Below are positions 22,361 to 35,094 of a stretch of DNA of 64,000 nucleotides, piece after piece. Both the position numbers and the translations under genes were made by a program. The stretch is from positions 6,222,298 through 6,286,297 of the forward strand of contig NC_079500.1 in assembly GCF_030052815.1 (NCBI RefSeq), read 5' to 3'. The notes beneath the pieces are model-generated. The model was not told where the DNA came from, searched no databases, and saw only the letters and a program-made list of their open reading frames with translations. This stretch comes from Hevea brasiliensis. Taxonomy: Eukaryota; Streptophyta; Magnoliopsida; Malpighiales; Euphorbiaceae. The first letter of the stretch is position 1. The number at the start of each line of letters is the position of its first letter.

Positions 22361-23655
22361 TGGAAGAAGGATCGCCGATTGAGCAATTGCTGAAGCTGAG
22401 GCATAAGAGGAAGCCCCAGCTTTACCGAATGTCAGTGGGTCAGTAGCACCAGCCTCGCAAATGCCGCAGTTTCCTGCATAGTTCGCACAGCAGATGGTTG
22501 CGATGTTTCAACAAATGGCTGGGGGTATGCCTGCTCAAGCTCCACCACAACCACCTGTGGCACAACCATTGCCTCCAGCCAGGCAGTATGACAAGTTATT
22601 GAAGTATGGGGCTGCAGAATTCAAGGGTACAGTGGACCCTTTAGAGGCAGAGCAATGGCTTGAAAGAATGGATAGAGTATTTAAGAAGCTGCACTACCAA
22701 GATGAGTTGAAGTTTGAGTATTCTGTGTCGCTACTGCAAGGGGATGCATATGATTGGTGGAAGACCATCCCCACGGCCATTTGAACCACGATCTTGACAC
22801 AGGATGACTTCATCAGAGAGTTCAGACAGAAATACATCCTAGATACATATGTTGATCAGAAGTTACAAGAGTTTCTGAGTCTAAAACAAGGAAATCGATC
22901 AGTGGCAGAGTATGAGAGGGAGTTCTCCCGCCTGAGTCACTATGCGGGGAGTCTCCTTACTACTAGCAAGGCTAGGTGTAAGAGATTTGAGACGGGTTTG
23001 AAGCCCAGCATAAGGATGCAAGTTGTGGGATTTCGACACAGCAACTTCTCAGAGCTTATGTCTCAAGCACTTGAACTGGAGAGAATTGAATCAGAAGCAA
23101 CCCCAGTAAAAGAAAAATCAGAAAAAGCTGAGAAATCAGAAAAAGACAAGGGGGAAAAATCAGTAGAGCAGAGTTCTGGTGCTACCTGTGGAAAGAGAAA
23201 GAAGTTTAGTGGACCCAGCAGGGGTCGAGGTGGAAGATTTGGTAGGGGCCGATTCTCCGGACAGAAACCCCTAGGTCTAATCAGCAGTCGAGCAGGGGTT
23301 CACATTCTGCCCGCCCCTGTGAGACTTGTGGTAAGATTCAAGGAGGGGAATGCTATTGGGCCACTGGAGCCTGCTTTAACTGCGGTGGCAAGGGCCATAT
23401 AGCTAAAGACTGTACTAGTGCTCCGAGATATAGTCCAGCTCCTACTACCGCCGAGGGATCTATTCAGAGTCCTGCTCTCAGAGGTTCACAGTCAGTTGGC
23501 AGAGGAAGAGGTAGAGGTAGAGGCACTACTTCAGGCAGTCAGGGCACAGTTGGTCAATCAACACAAGGAAGTGCTTCAGCCAGAGTCTACACAATGAGAC
23601 AGCGAGAAGAGGCTGAGATTTCTGATGTGGTAGCTGGTACATTCTCTATCTCTGA
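22361..23655 (+). pseudogene. Gypsy-E gag with CCHC zinc knuckle
   Basis: Retrotransposon gag. Starting from ATG 22,361 the frame slips within ~40 codons. The main frame 22,494-22,784 has FKGTVDPLEAEQWLERMDRVF and LQGDAYDWW, hallmarks of the gag capsid. An in-frame TGA (22,782) separates it from 22,794-23,402, which holds REFRQKYI, SVAEYEREFSRLS and a basic RGRGGRFGRGRF tail. In another frame the knuckle CFNCGGKGHIAKDC (C-x2-C-x4-H-x4-C) lies at 23,372-23,413. So at least two frameshifts and one stop break it. Protease begins right after a TAA at 23,657-23,659. Confidence 0.88.
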
Positions 23656-23659
23656 TTAA

Positions 23660-24529
23660 AAAGTATTTGTATTGTTTGATCCGGGTTCAACCCATTCATA
23701 TGTTAGTGCTAGCATAGTTAGTTCACTTGCTGTTCCATGTGTGCAAATGGATTTTGAAGTGCTAGTAACTAGTCTATTAGGACAAGAGGTCCGGGTCAAC
23801 AGAATCTATAGAGACTGTCCTTTGGTGATCCAAGGACATGTTTTCTTGTCAGACTTGATTGAAATGCCCTTTAGAGAGTATGATATCATCTTGGGCATGG
23901 ATTGGTTAGCCAGGCATCATGCTATGATTGACTATAGACTGAAGACAGTCACTTTTGGTCTCCCTTTGTACGGTGATGTGGTAATACATGGGGAGAGGCA
24001 TTTACTGCCATCAAACATCATTTCAGCTGCATTAGCAAGAAGGATGATCAGAAAGGGGTGTGAAGCATACTTGGCACATGTGATAGACACCCAAGTGGGG
24101 AGTCCAGCACTAAGGGACATCCCTACTGTATGTGATTTTCTGGATGTGTTTCCTGATGAATTACCAGGATTACCTCCAGAAAGAGAGGTGCAGTTTGAGA
24201 TTGATGTTATGCCTGGTGTGGATCCAATCTCCATAACGCCATATAGAATGGCACCTGTAGAATTAAAAGAGTTGAAAGTACAATTGCAAGAGTTGCTTGA
24301 CAAGGGCTTTATCCGCCCTAGTGTGTCGCCTTGGGCAGCACCAGTATTGTTTGTAAAGAAAAAGGATGGCACTCTCCGCTTGTGTATTGATTATCGACAG
24401 TTAAATAAGGTGACTATAAAGAACAGATATCTATTGCCCCGCATTGATGACTTGTTTGATCAGTTGAGGGGTGCAGCTATGTTCTCCAAAATTGACTTGA
24501 GATCAGGTTATTATCAGCTGAAAGTATAA
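23660..24529 (+). pseudogene. Gypsy-E protease and first part of reverse transcriptase
   Basis: An aspartic protease starts with [11 protein letters not shown] (catalytic Asp in DPG, near 23,675) and the flap/hydrophobic end IILGMDWL (near 23,887). RT begins with [15 protein letters not shown], then [16 protein letters not shown] and [19 protein letters not shown] (24,527-24,529) in place of a charged residue stops the frame just before the palm. The protein would be cleaved from Gag-Pol in the particle. Confidence 0.9.
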
Positions 24530-26267
24530 GAGCAGAGTATTCCTAAAACTGCCTTTAGAACCCGCTATGGCCATTATGAGTTTTTGGTTATGCCATTTGG
24601 GTTAACTAATGCTCCAGCTACTTTTATGGATCTGATGAACACTATCTTCAGACCATACCTCGACCAGTTTGTTGTGGTATTCATAGATGATATATTGGTC
24701 TATTCGAGGAATGCAGAAGAGCATGATAGACATCTCATGATTGTATCAGATTTTGAGAGAGAAACAGCTATATGCCAAATTGTTGAAGTGTGAATTTTGG
24801 CTGAAAGAAATATCTTTCTTGGGGCATGTAGTATCAGAAGAGGGTATCAAGGTAGATCCAAGTAAGATTGAAGCTGTCTTTAATTGGAGGCCACCCAGAA
24901 ATGTCACAGAAATTCGTAATTTTCTAGGTTTAGCTGGATACTACCGTAGATTTGTGAAGGGATTCTCCATGTTGGCATCTCCATTGACCAAGCTGCTTAG
25001 AAAAGATGTAAAATTTCAGTGGACGGACAAATGCCAGCAGAGTTTTGATGAATTGAAGAGATGTTTGACTGAAGCTCCAGTCCTGACTTTACCTACTTCG
25101 GGTAAAGAATATACAGTATATAGTGATGCTTCTCACAATGGGTTAGGCTGTGTATTGATGCAAGATCGAAATGTCATTGCCTATGCATCACACCAGCTAA
25201 AACCGCATGAGAGGAATTATCCGACACATGACTTGGAGCTTGCAGCTATAGTGTTTGCTCTTAAGATCTGGAGACATTATTTGTATGGGGAGAAGTGCTA
25301 CATCTATACAGATCATAAGAGTTTGAAGTATTTGGGCACCCAGAAAGAGCTGAATTTGAGACAGAGGAGATGGTTAGAGTTGATAAAAGACTATGATTGT
25401 CTGATAGACTATCAGCCAGGGAAAGCTAATGTTGTGGCTGACGCCCTAAGTCGCAAGACTATGGCAAGTCTACAAGTTACTCCTTTATCTTTGGTACATG
25501 AGTTGAGATCATTACATACCAGTTTAGAGATTAATGATGATGGACGGACAGCAGTTGCATGGCATGTACAGCCAGTGTTGATTGATCAGATTAGAATAGC
25601 TGCTCAAAATGATCAGAAGTATCAGAAGTTGATGGAAGAAGTCCGACAGGGCAAGAAACCAGAGTTCTCAATCAGAGATGATGGTTTACTATTACACCAG
25701 GGCAAAATGTGTGTTCCTAATAATGTTGATTTGAGGCAGATTATTTTGAAGGAAGCACATGAATCTCCTTTTTCCATGCACCCTGGTGGCACAAAAATGT
25801 ATAAGGGGCTAAAGGAGCATTACTGGTGGATGGGTATGAAACGAGATGTGGCAGAGTTTGTATCCAAATGCCTAACTTGTCAGCAAGTGAAGGCAGAGCA
25901 TCAAGTACCCGCTGGGTTGTTACATCCACTACCAGTACCAGAGTGGAAATGGGAGAGAATAACGATGGATTTTGTGATGGGACTTCCGAGGACACAGAAG
26001 AGTCATGATGCAGTTTGGGTCATTGTTGACAGACTGACTAAATCTGCTCATTTTCTGCCAGTCCGGATGGATTATAGTTTGGAAAGATTGGCCAAGTTAT
26101 ACATCGATGAGATTGTAAGACTGCATGGAGTGCCAGTATCCATCGTGTCAGACAGAGATCCTAGGTTCACTTCTAGATTCTGGGGTAGTCTTCAGAGAGC
26201 CCTAGGAACTAGATTGAACTTCAAGATCGCATTCCACCCACGCATGCATGGCCACCCGAGAGGGTAA
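24530..26267 (+). pseudogene. Gypsy-E RT palm, RNase H and integrase (to catalytic Glu region)
   Basis: 24,584-24,740 carries [18 protein letters not shown] and the catalytic F-I-D-D box ([15 protein letters not shown]). A frameshift near 24,740 separates it from a long frame (24,741-26,267). That frame has RNase H ([13 protein letters not shown] with the first Asp; YTDHKSLKY), the integrase HHCC finger ([21 protein letters not shown]), and the core [16 protein letters not shown] and [13 protein letters not shown]. The frame is lost at 26,255, where the family motif QTDGQSE should be, so the last catalytic residue is out of frame. Confidence 0.9.
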
Positions 26268-26275
26268 TTCAGATC

Positions 26276-27007
26276 TTGGAGGACATGCTACGGGCTTGTG
26301 TGATTGAATTTGAGGGCAGTTGGGATACACACTTGCCTTTGATTGAGTTTTCTTACAACAACAGCTACCAATCAAGCATTGGGATGCCTCCATATGAAGC
26401 TTTGTATGGCAGAAAATGTAGAACCCCATTGTGTTGGGATGACGTGGGTGAAAGAAAGATGATTGGACCCGAAATTGTTCAGCAAACTGAGGAGAAGATC
26501 AGGGTGATCAGAGATCGACTTAAGACTGCATCAGACCGTCAGAAGTCCTACATTGATTTGAAAAGAAGGGATATTGAGTATGCAGTGGGTGAGAAAGTTT
26601 TCCTCAAGGTTTCTCCTTGGAAGAGAATTATGAGATTTGGCAGAAAGGAGAAACTGAGTCCTCGTTTCATTGGACCATATGAGGTTCTGGAAAGGGTGGG
26701 TCCTTTGGCTTATCGTTTGGCACTACCTCTAGAGTTGGAGAAGATACATAATGTCTTCCATGTATCTATGTTGAGGAGGTATCGATCAGACCCATCTCAT
26801 GTACTACGAGTAGAGGAAATTGAAGTAAATCCAGACCTCACATATGAAGAAGAACCCATAGAGATTCTGGCTTATGAGGTGAAGCAGCTACGAAACAAGC
26901 AGATACCGTTGGTAAAAGTGCTGTGGAACCATCATTCGGGCCAGGAGGCTACTTGGGAACGAGAAGAGGACATGAGGAGACAGCACCCACAGCTGTTCAG
27001 AGATTGA
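26276..27007 (+). pseudogene. Gypsy-E integrase C-terminus with chromodomain-like segment
   Basis: A 243-residue frame: end of the integrase core (LPLIEFSYNNSYQSSIGMPPYEALYGRKCRTP), then the GPF/Y-like module (SPRFIGPYEVLERVGPLAYRLALP, NVFHVSMLRRY). It ends with a chromodomain-like tail (PIEILAYEVKQLRNKQIPLV, VLWNHH, EATWEREEDMR) over roughly the last 55 residues. In chromoviruses this tail recognises histone marks and directs insertion to heterochromatin. It ends in TGA at 27,005-27,007, 46 bases before the 3' LTR. Confidence 0.9.
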
Positions 27008-27037
27008 TACCAGGTAAAATTTTGAGACAAAATTTAT

Positions 27038-27053
27038 TTAAGGGGGGGAGAAT
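27038..27053 (+). other. Gypsy-E polypurine tract
   Basis: TTAAGGGGGGGAGAAT immediately precedes the 3' LTR; primer for plus-strand synthesis. Confidence 0.9.
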
Positions 27054-30000
27054 TGTAACACCCTTAGTTGTATAGCCTGGTATATTTCACTGTTCCGATG
27101 ACCGGTGTCGGTCCGGATAATTAAGGGGATTAGAACCACACTTAAGACAACTAGATAAGCCATAAACACAAATAATTAGTAATGTTTAATTAGTTAAGTA
27201 TAAATAAGAAAAACAGAACAGAAGAAGTTAAACGAGCCGAGAGTCACAGCAATGGGTGACCTCCTCGGGAACGACGGCGAAGTCATTTTAAACTCAAATT
27301 TCGAACCGTAAAAAGTGACGCTGCGGTCCTTAGGACCCTTATGGACACAGTGGAAAAGAGAAAATCACGAAAAAGAACTGTTAAGTCAGTCAAATAATTA
27401 GGTCAGGGAACCGAAAGAAATATGGAATTATTTGCAAACCGGGATGAACCGGCGAGGGGCAATTTGGTCAATTGACCCCGAGAGCTGACTCCTGATCTAA
27501 CTGTTAAATAAAATCGAAGAAAAGAAAACTTCGGGATCGAGAATTAAATTAAAGAACTAATAAAAAAAAGAGAAAATGAAAAAGTTAAAAAGGTGTAGGA
27601 AGATGACATCATGCATGATGCCATAAGTTATATAATTAATAAATTAATTAAATGGATTTTTGGTCTTCCTAAAGAGATAAAAGACAAAAGAAAAGAAAAG
27701 AAAAAAAAATAAAACACAAGTCTTCTTAAAAAAAAGTCACTCTCTCTCTCTCCCACACCAAAACCTCCATTAAAGCTCAATTTTGAGCTTGCATATTACA
27801 AGATTTCACCATACAAAAGTAAGCCACCATAGTTAAAGCTTGTCTAGAAAACTTGAGAAGAAGATTGGTCATCAAAGAAAGAAGAAAAGAAGAAAGAAAA
27901 TTAGAGAAAAGGGGAGTTAGAAGTTGCTACACAAAGGTTAGTGATTTAAGGTACAAGAATAGTTTACATGTTGTGTTTTTAGCTTGAATTAGCTTGTAAT
28001 ATGCTTAAAATAAATAAAAAAATATGTATGAGGGACTAAACTAAAATTCGTCCAGCAGGAAGGGGAGAGTGATTTGCATGAGTTTGAGTGAGTTAAACAT
28101 GTTAAAATGCTTGAATGAGTTGAAAGATTGTGTTTATATGCTTTGAATTAGTTAATTACAATAAATTAGTGTGATTAGGGTTAGGAGGCCTAGGGTTTTG
28201 AGGCAAATTTTGGAGAAATGCATAAATGATGACTTTGACCGATTTTGAAGAGAAAAATGGTCAATAATGACCAAAGGAGATGTGTGGGAATTGTTAGAAT
28301 GGAAGTCAAATTCGTAGGGTAAATAGTCATGCTGCTGGCAGTATGATCAAGCCAACTTTGAAGGACCAAAACGAAAATTTTACAAGTCCGATTGATATGC
28401 CACCAATTGGGGATGAAAATAGACATAAAATGACACAATTTTCATTAAGGAACGATGCCCAAAAACTGACCAAAACCTAGTGAAACAATTGACCAAAGTT
28501 GGTTAAGAGCAGTTTGCCACTGCACAAACTGACCAAATGAACAATATTTGTTCATTTGGTCATAACTCGAGCTAGGAAGGTCAAAATGACCTGAAATTTT
28601 ACCAGTAATTAGATAAGATATAGATCTAAAACTTTTATGAAGAACACCAACCCAAATTATGCCATTAACCTAATCAAATTATTAAGCAAAGTTGAGTTAC
28701 TGAACCTGCAAAACTGCAGAATTGCCAATTGAACAGTAAAGTTTCAATGGCTATAACTCTCTCTAGAAAATTTCGATTTAGGTGAATCTTGAACCAATGG
28801 AAACCTAAGACATAGTAGAACATTTCGTATGAAGGAAATTAAACCAAATTATGGACTTAACTTCATCAAATTATTAAACGAAGTTGGATCAAAAATCTGC
28901 CAGAACCAAAGTTGCGGATGAGCGATGCACGTGAACAGAATCGTATTTTGGCTATAACTTGAGCTACAAAACTCCAATTAGGGTGATTCAAAAAGGAGAA
29001 TAAACTTAAGACAATGGGAAACATTTTCTGTGAAGAAAGTTTTGCCAAATTCCAATAATAAAGTGACCAATGGAACAGTGCAACTTAGGACTCTAAAACT
29101 GAAATTTACCAAATTTGTCTAAAAGACTTAGGATTTGAGTAAACAACCAAAACCAACAAGTTTAGTGACCAAAATGTGGTATGTGGGTGAAGTTGGAGTT
29201 CCCATACCTATTAAGCCTTAGAAAGTCAACTATTTGACTTGAATAGTGTAGTGAATAGTAACCCAAAACACAAAAATTTCGAGAACGTCGAATTTAACAC
29301 GTTAGAACTAGGTAAATGTGAAGCTAAATTTATTTTGGATTTGTGTTAAGTTCTAGTACTGAAACATTATAAAATTGTGTGTTTCAGTTGAAAAGAATAT
29401 CGGGAAGGAACCCGAGGAACCGAGTCGAGGCTAAGGGACGACTCGCTTGAGGTTTGTGCACAACATCTCCATGCTTTCAAATTCATTGATAAAGTGAACG
29501 AAATATGTATTTTACTTGTGATTTGGAACTGTTGAAAGTTTATTTGTGACATTATTTATGATGTTTTGATTTAAACTGTGAAAGTTATTGTGTATATTTG
29601 AAATAGCAATGTTTAGCAAATTGTTAAGATAAGTTTTGAAACCACAGTGTCATGACCATATATTTGAACACCTCACTAGCACGACTAGTGGGGGTAATTA
29701 GTTTCGAATTTTGATTCCTTCTCTGGAGAAGTGTTGAGGTGTGCCAGTAGAAGAGGATGTGAATGGATATCCATATATTTGAGCTAGCTAGCTTTGTGAT
29801 GTGATTTCTCTTTAGCCTCTGGCTATTGAGATTCTATTTGTTTCGAATGGCATGATCTAACTGTGGGTTTTATGAAATGTGTTTTGATACTTCGAAATGA
29901 ACGTGGTTTGCATTAAAATCTCATAATTCATGTTTTGTGTTTAATGCTCATGTTTAGTCAAATTTTTGAATAAATGTGATTTTATTTTTGCATAAAGATT

Positions 30001-30768
30001 ATTTTAGTATGTTGTGCACCACTGAGTCCTAGTACTCAGCGATATCTTTTATTGCTGTCGCAGATACAGAGACTAGAAGAGCAGATTGAGCTGCTAAAGA
30101 TTGAGGATCATTCAGCCTAAAGTCTTCGGGTATAATTTATACCCTAATTGTAAATATTTCTTTTGATGTATATATTGCACATAAATGTATGGACATGTAA
30201 AAATGGGTCTTGAGCAGTTGTATAAAATTTGTATAAAGTTGTAATATATACTGTAGTTTGAAATTCTCTTAATGTAAATTTTGTAATGATCTATTTAAAT
30301 TGTTTTGTTTCTAACGAAATATGAATGAAACTATTTTATTTAATTTGAATGAAATGGATTGTTAGTATTTTGATGATCATTGGATAGTGGATTTGAAATT
30401 GAAAGTTGATAAATGTGTTGAGAACTTAATTGAGATTGCGTATGAAATTGAAGCAGTTGTTGAGAAAATTTTTAGAAGTACTTTTTACAGGTATTTGAAG
30501 AACTGTTTTCTCAAAATACAGAGGGAACTCTATCAAAATTTTTATAAAATTTGCGGAAAAATAAAATGGGCTAAAATTTCCAACTAGCTTTCAACTTAAT
30601 TACATGTTTAAAATACTTATTAGAAATGCTCACCACTTATCAAAAATAAGAAAATTGTTTTAAAATCCCTTGTAGGGTACTTAATGAGTTATCGGTAGGT
30701 GAAGTTCGGTAGTTCATTAGGTATTCTACGGGATCATGTTATGCCTTACAGAGGGGTAAGGTGTGACA
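27054..30768 (+). repeat. Gypsy-E 3' LTR
   Basis: 3715 bp, near-identical to the 5' LTR. Several of the clearest differences fall on CAG/CTG sites (for example 28,915-28,950 versus 20,316-20,352). Confidence 0.93.
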
Positions 30769-30773
30769 AATTA

Positions 30774-30799
30774 ATTAAAAAAAATTTAACTCAATTAAA

Positions 30800-30834
<35 letters not shown>

Positions 30835-33817
30835 TATAAGACAAATTTTATTTAATGCCTTCTTATTTCCTTTGGTCTTCTTCTCCCTTCTCCCTCTCTT
30901 AGCCTATCCACCATGGAAACATAGTTCTCACCATTTTCTTGATTTTAAAACTTAAATTCCTCCCTTTCCATCCACAAAAATCCCTAAAGCCCTTCACAAA
31001 AATTCATCTCCACATCAAGAGGAACATTTTAATTATCATAAAGTGAAGAAATTCCAAGGTTTATACAAGCCAAGAAAGAGATCAAAGAGGTTAGTGCACT
31101 AAACAACTTACTCTTTTTCTTTAACTAGTAAAAGCATGCCAAACTAAGTGTAAATCTTATGAAAATTAAAAGAAATCATGAGAATATGGGAACTTAAATT
31201 TTCAACAGCCATGAGGGTTGTGTGAAATTGATGACTTTAATGGTTTTAAATTAGTTAGTGAGGACATGTGATGAGATTGTATATGTTAGAAATTAAAGTG
31301 AATGAGAATTTCATGTGTTGTGAAATATTGAGTTAGGGTTTTGAATTAATTTTGGTACCTTGGTATTATGGCTTGAGATTGATCTTGTTGAGACTTTTTG
31401 TTGATCATTTGAAGTGTTATGACTGATAAATTGTAGTTTGGGAGTAAGAAGGAATGAATATTGAGAGTGCTTCTCTTATGCAGGAATTCAGACCTATGAG
31501 TCCAATATACTGTTTGAGTTATAACTAAAGTTGTGTAGCTTTAATTGATATGAGGCTAATTGGAGGTGAAACTAGACTCAAAATGCCCCATTTTTCATAA
31601 AGAAATCATGCCCAAATTCTGTCCAAATCTTAACCTAATTACTGTCCCAATCTGGCTTACCAAATCCTGAGTCTAGAAAATTGACCAAATGAACAGTGTT
31701 CATTTGGCCATAACTCTCTCTAGAAAGGTCCAAATGACCTGAATTTTATACCATTGGAAAGATTAGACATATGACTACAACTTTCATTGAGAACACCAAG
31801 CCTAGAAATGCTTCTAACCAAATGAAATCACTGACCCAATTTAGGTCACCAAACTAACCAAAATCAATTCTGCCCAGAATTTCCTGGACATAGACCACCC
31901 GACCAGTTTTTGGCAAAATAGCCATAACTTGGTCTATAAAAATCCAAATGCAATGAAACTAATGGAAAATTTTTTATAAGACATAGGTCTACAATATTGA
32001 TCTTTTGACCAAAACCCAGAACTTAAAGGAACTAGGTCAAATGGTTAGAAGAAGTTAACACATCAAAATCTGGAGTTTGACCAAATTACACTTGACACCA
32101 GAATAGTTTTTATAGTATATCTTTTACTAGGAAACTCTAATTGGGATAAGCCATACTGATCTAGAACCCTAAGAAACAGGGCTCCAACTTTGTTTTAGAC
32201 ATTGTCCTCAAATTATGAATATAAGGACCCTAAAAGTTAGCTACTGACCTGAACTTGGACCCTGAAGACACATGATACTTGAGTCCAAGCCAGTGATTTG
32301 GTAATAATTAATTCTAAAAAACTTGGAAAATTGTAATTTAAATTTCAAAGTGACCATAAGACATAGGATAACAATTTTTATGAAGAACACTAGGCCTAAT
32401 TTTGGTTGTAACATATTCAATTAATTTTGTAACTCTAAAATATGCCTATTTAAGGAACCAGAATTAGGAAATGAACCAGTTATGGTTATTTGACCATAAC
32501 TTGAGTTCTAAAACTCCAAATGACATGATTCAAAAGAGAAAACAAAGACAATACATAGAGGAACAACTTCCATGAAGGAAGTGTAGCCAAATAAGGGCCA
32601 CATCTTGGCCAAATTGCTAGGTGAATCTAAGATATTAAACCTGGACCTTGAGAAAGGTTCCTAATATGATTTGGCATGTGAGTTGAAACTATGAGTATTA
32701 AATAACATTATTTTGCCCAGAGTACACCTAGACTTATTTACATAGCTTGGATCGATTGGTATACTAATTAGGGACTATAGATTACAGTACTGCCCACAGG
32801 AATAATCATTGACAGATAATATATGTTTAAGATGATTGTTCTACTTGTTTTATGCCTGTCCGATGGCCATAGTGCCAATTTTCATTATTACTGGCTTATG
32901 CCTACCCGCTGGCCTAGTGCCTGACATGACCGTTGTATACTGGGTAGACATACAGATGTCTAACTAGTATACTCCCATGTATTCAATCTTTATATTCTGT
33001 CATAGGTTACTTGGGCACAATTATGAGAAATAAAATTTAAAATTCAAACAAGTACATAAGAGAACCATTAATATAAATTAGATAAGACCGAATATAAATT
33101 ACATGAATAAAAAGACCCCGATTAATTAAATTGTTTTCAAAGTTTGATAAGCATGAAAAAAAGGATTGTAAATTATATAATTGTATGTTACCTTGTAAGG
33201 TTATACTTAAAATAATTATTTTAAATTGTTTAGTTATTTTTCTTAATATATGCACCACTAAGCGTTATGTTTAGCGCGTTGGTTTTTTCCATCGCGTAGG
33301 TACAGAAGACCCACAACAGCAGCAGTAGAGCTTAGACAGGACTTGAGCAGATCTGCTACAGTGTAGATTGTCACCTCATTAGTCATTTTGGTAGGGCTCA
33401 TGTATAGTTAGATTTTGTATTTTGGTATTGTATGTAATTAAATGATGTACATAATTTTAGATTATATATAAATTGTAAATTATTGTATATGTAAACTTTA
33501 TATGAATGAAATGTAATTTATTTTCTTGAAATTGATATGAGCATAAGAAATGATATGATGAAGGAATAGATGAAAGGAATATAATTTGAATTTAACAGGT
33601 AAATAATGGAATCTACCATGCACTAATAGAATAGAGGAGACTCTGTTTGGGTCTCCATAAAAATGAAATGGAATAAAAAAAAAGTTATACATGGGATATC
33701 ATAAATAAAAGAGACATTAAATTAATATTATATACGATAGGACATGATAGAGTGTTCTGGCACCGAATGTAGCACATTTTACTCCACTACACAGTAAACC
33801 GGGTAAGGGGTGTTGCA
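30774..33817 (+). repeat. Solo LTR D, right part
   Basis: Continues LTR D after the AATTA duplication (30,769-30,773). It has an (AT)n run at about 30,811-30,838. Five degenerate ~200-bp repeat units with a GCCATAACTT-like core follow (31,706, 31,920, 32,113, about 32,310, 32,493). The end block GGGTAAGGGGTGTTGCA is homologous to the Gypsy-E end GGGGTAAGGTGTGACA. GGAAT follows directly. No internal domain or second LTR is present, so it is a solo LTR formed by recombination. No coding capacity seen. Confidence 0.82.
30811..30838. repeat. (AT)n microsatellite
   Basis: About 13-14 perfect AT units following an A-run, in LTR D just after the Gypsy-E insertion. Confidence 0.9.
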
Positions 33818-35094
33818 GGAATTGTTCCACCGTCGCAAAATCTTTGTCTGTTTTGCTTGAAGTTTGAGGAATTGATTGCACACCTATTCCTTCACTGTAG
33901 TTACTCATGGAAAGTGTGGTGTTGGTTTTTCTTCTAGTGGGATTGTTGTCTCTGTGTCCCTGGTTCGGTCTCAGATTTTTTTAATGAATGGAATTTACTA
34001 TCTTTGGGAAAGTTTCGGAAGGTGTTTTGAACAAACCTATCTGTTGCAATTATGTGGTCATCGTGGTTGGAGAGGAACGACAGAATCTTTAATAATAAGG
34101 AGTATACTGTGATGTCATTGTGCTCTTTGATTCTTCATTGGTTATCAGTGTGGATCAAAGCAATTAAGGTGGGTTTTCCTTTCTCGGGGTTGGATTTGTT
34201 GGTTACTTCTAAGGCTGTCAAATGTTGGTCTAATCCTTCCAAGCAAAGAGCTGAGTTGTGTTGGTCCCCTCCTGCTGCTTCTTTTCTAAAGTGGAATGTT
34301 GATGGATCGTCAAGAGGAAAACCAGGTTGCAGTGGAATTGGGGGGGGTGCTAAGGGACAATGAAGGCTCTTTTATCTGTATTTTTTCATGTCCTGTTGGT
34401 AAGTTGAATCCAATATTGCAGAACTTTTAGCAATTGCGAAAGCCCCTTAGTTGAGTTTGCAATGACAGAAGGGATAATGTTAGTGGTTTAATTATTGAAT
34501 CTGACTCTAAATTGGCTATGTCTTTGGTTTCTAAGCCTAATAGTGCTCCTTGGAAGCTAACTTCGATTATTAATTCCATTCTGGTAAGTCTTCACAGCTT
34601 CGTGGTGGTATTTGTTCATACATTAAGAAAGGCGAACTCTGTTGTGGATGTTCTTGCTAAGCATGGAGTGGACCGTTCCTCTGATTTCGTGGCTGTTTAG
34701 AAGGAGGTGGTTCTATTGTTGGTCTCGGTTGGACCTTGGGTTGTATTCTGGAGTGTTTGCATTGTGCTGGAGTGTGCAGAATTCTGCACTTACTGTTTGA
34801 GTGTGGTTGTTTTTCTGCAGTTACTTTGGCTAATGGTGGCTTGTTTTGCAGGTTTTTAGCTTTTGATTTCGCTCTGTATGTTGTGGCTACTGTATTTGTT
34901 TCTCTTTATGTCAAACCTGCTGGTTGGGTCTGTCATGTTGTTTGGTTTTGCCTTGTAATTTGGTTTATTTTCACTTAACTTGTGGCTCTTAGGATGGATG
35001 TATTGGGGGTCTTAGTTCGGATTTAGATTGGTGTTTCAAGTTAAGTTTTTCCTGGAATTCACAATAACAAAATTTTGTTTATCAAGAAAAAAAA
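33818..35094 (+). pseudogene. LINE-L, 3' piece: zf-RVT, RNase H and poly-A tail
   Basis: It continues LINE-L in frame after the GGAAT duplication: IVPPSQNLCLFCLKFEELIAH, the zinc-binding C-x2-C...H...HC of zf-RVT. Then come SWLERNDRIFNNKEY and an RNase H domain beginning LKWNVDGSSRGKPGCSGIGG. An eight-G run at 34,340 shifts the frame before the expected VLRDNEGS. RNase H continues with ESDSKLAMSLV and ends VVDVLAKHGVDRSSDFVAV (stop 34,698-34,700). The 3' UTR runs to TTTGTTTATCAAG plus an A-run at 35,087-35,094, the usual plant L1 terminus. Stops at 34,449 and elsewhere break it. Confidence 0.87.

Larger units (their letters stand above)
18451..30768 (+). mobile_element. Gypsy-E: complete chromodomain-type Ty3/Gypsy retrotransposon, 12.3 kb
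   Basis: 5' LTR 18,451-22,170, PBS, gag, protease, RT, RNase H, integrase, C-terminal chromodomain-like segment, PPT, 3' LTR 27,054-30,768. It is flanked by exact 5-bp duplications AATTA (18,446-18,450 and 30,769-30,773). The two 3.7-kb LTRs are almost identical, so insertion is recent relative to its host LTR D. Domain order (integrase last) and the terminal chromodomain place it in the chromoviruses, most like the Tekay/Del lineage. Gag and pol contain several stops and frameshifts. Confidence 0.93.
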
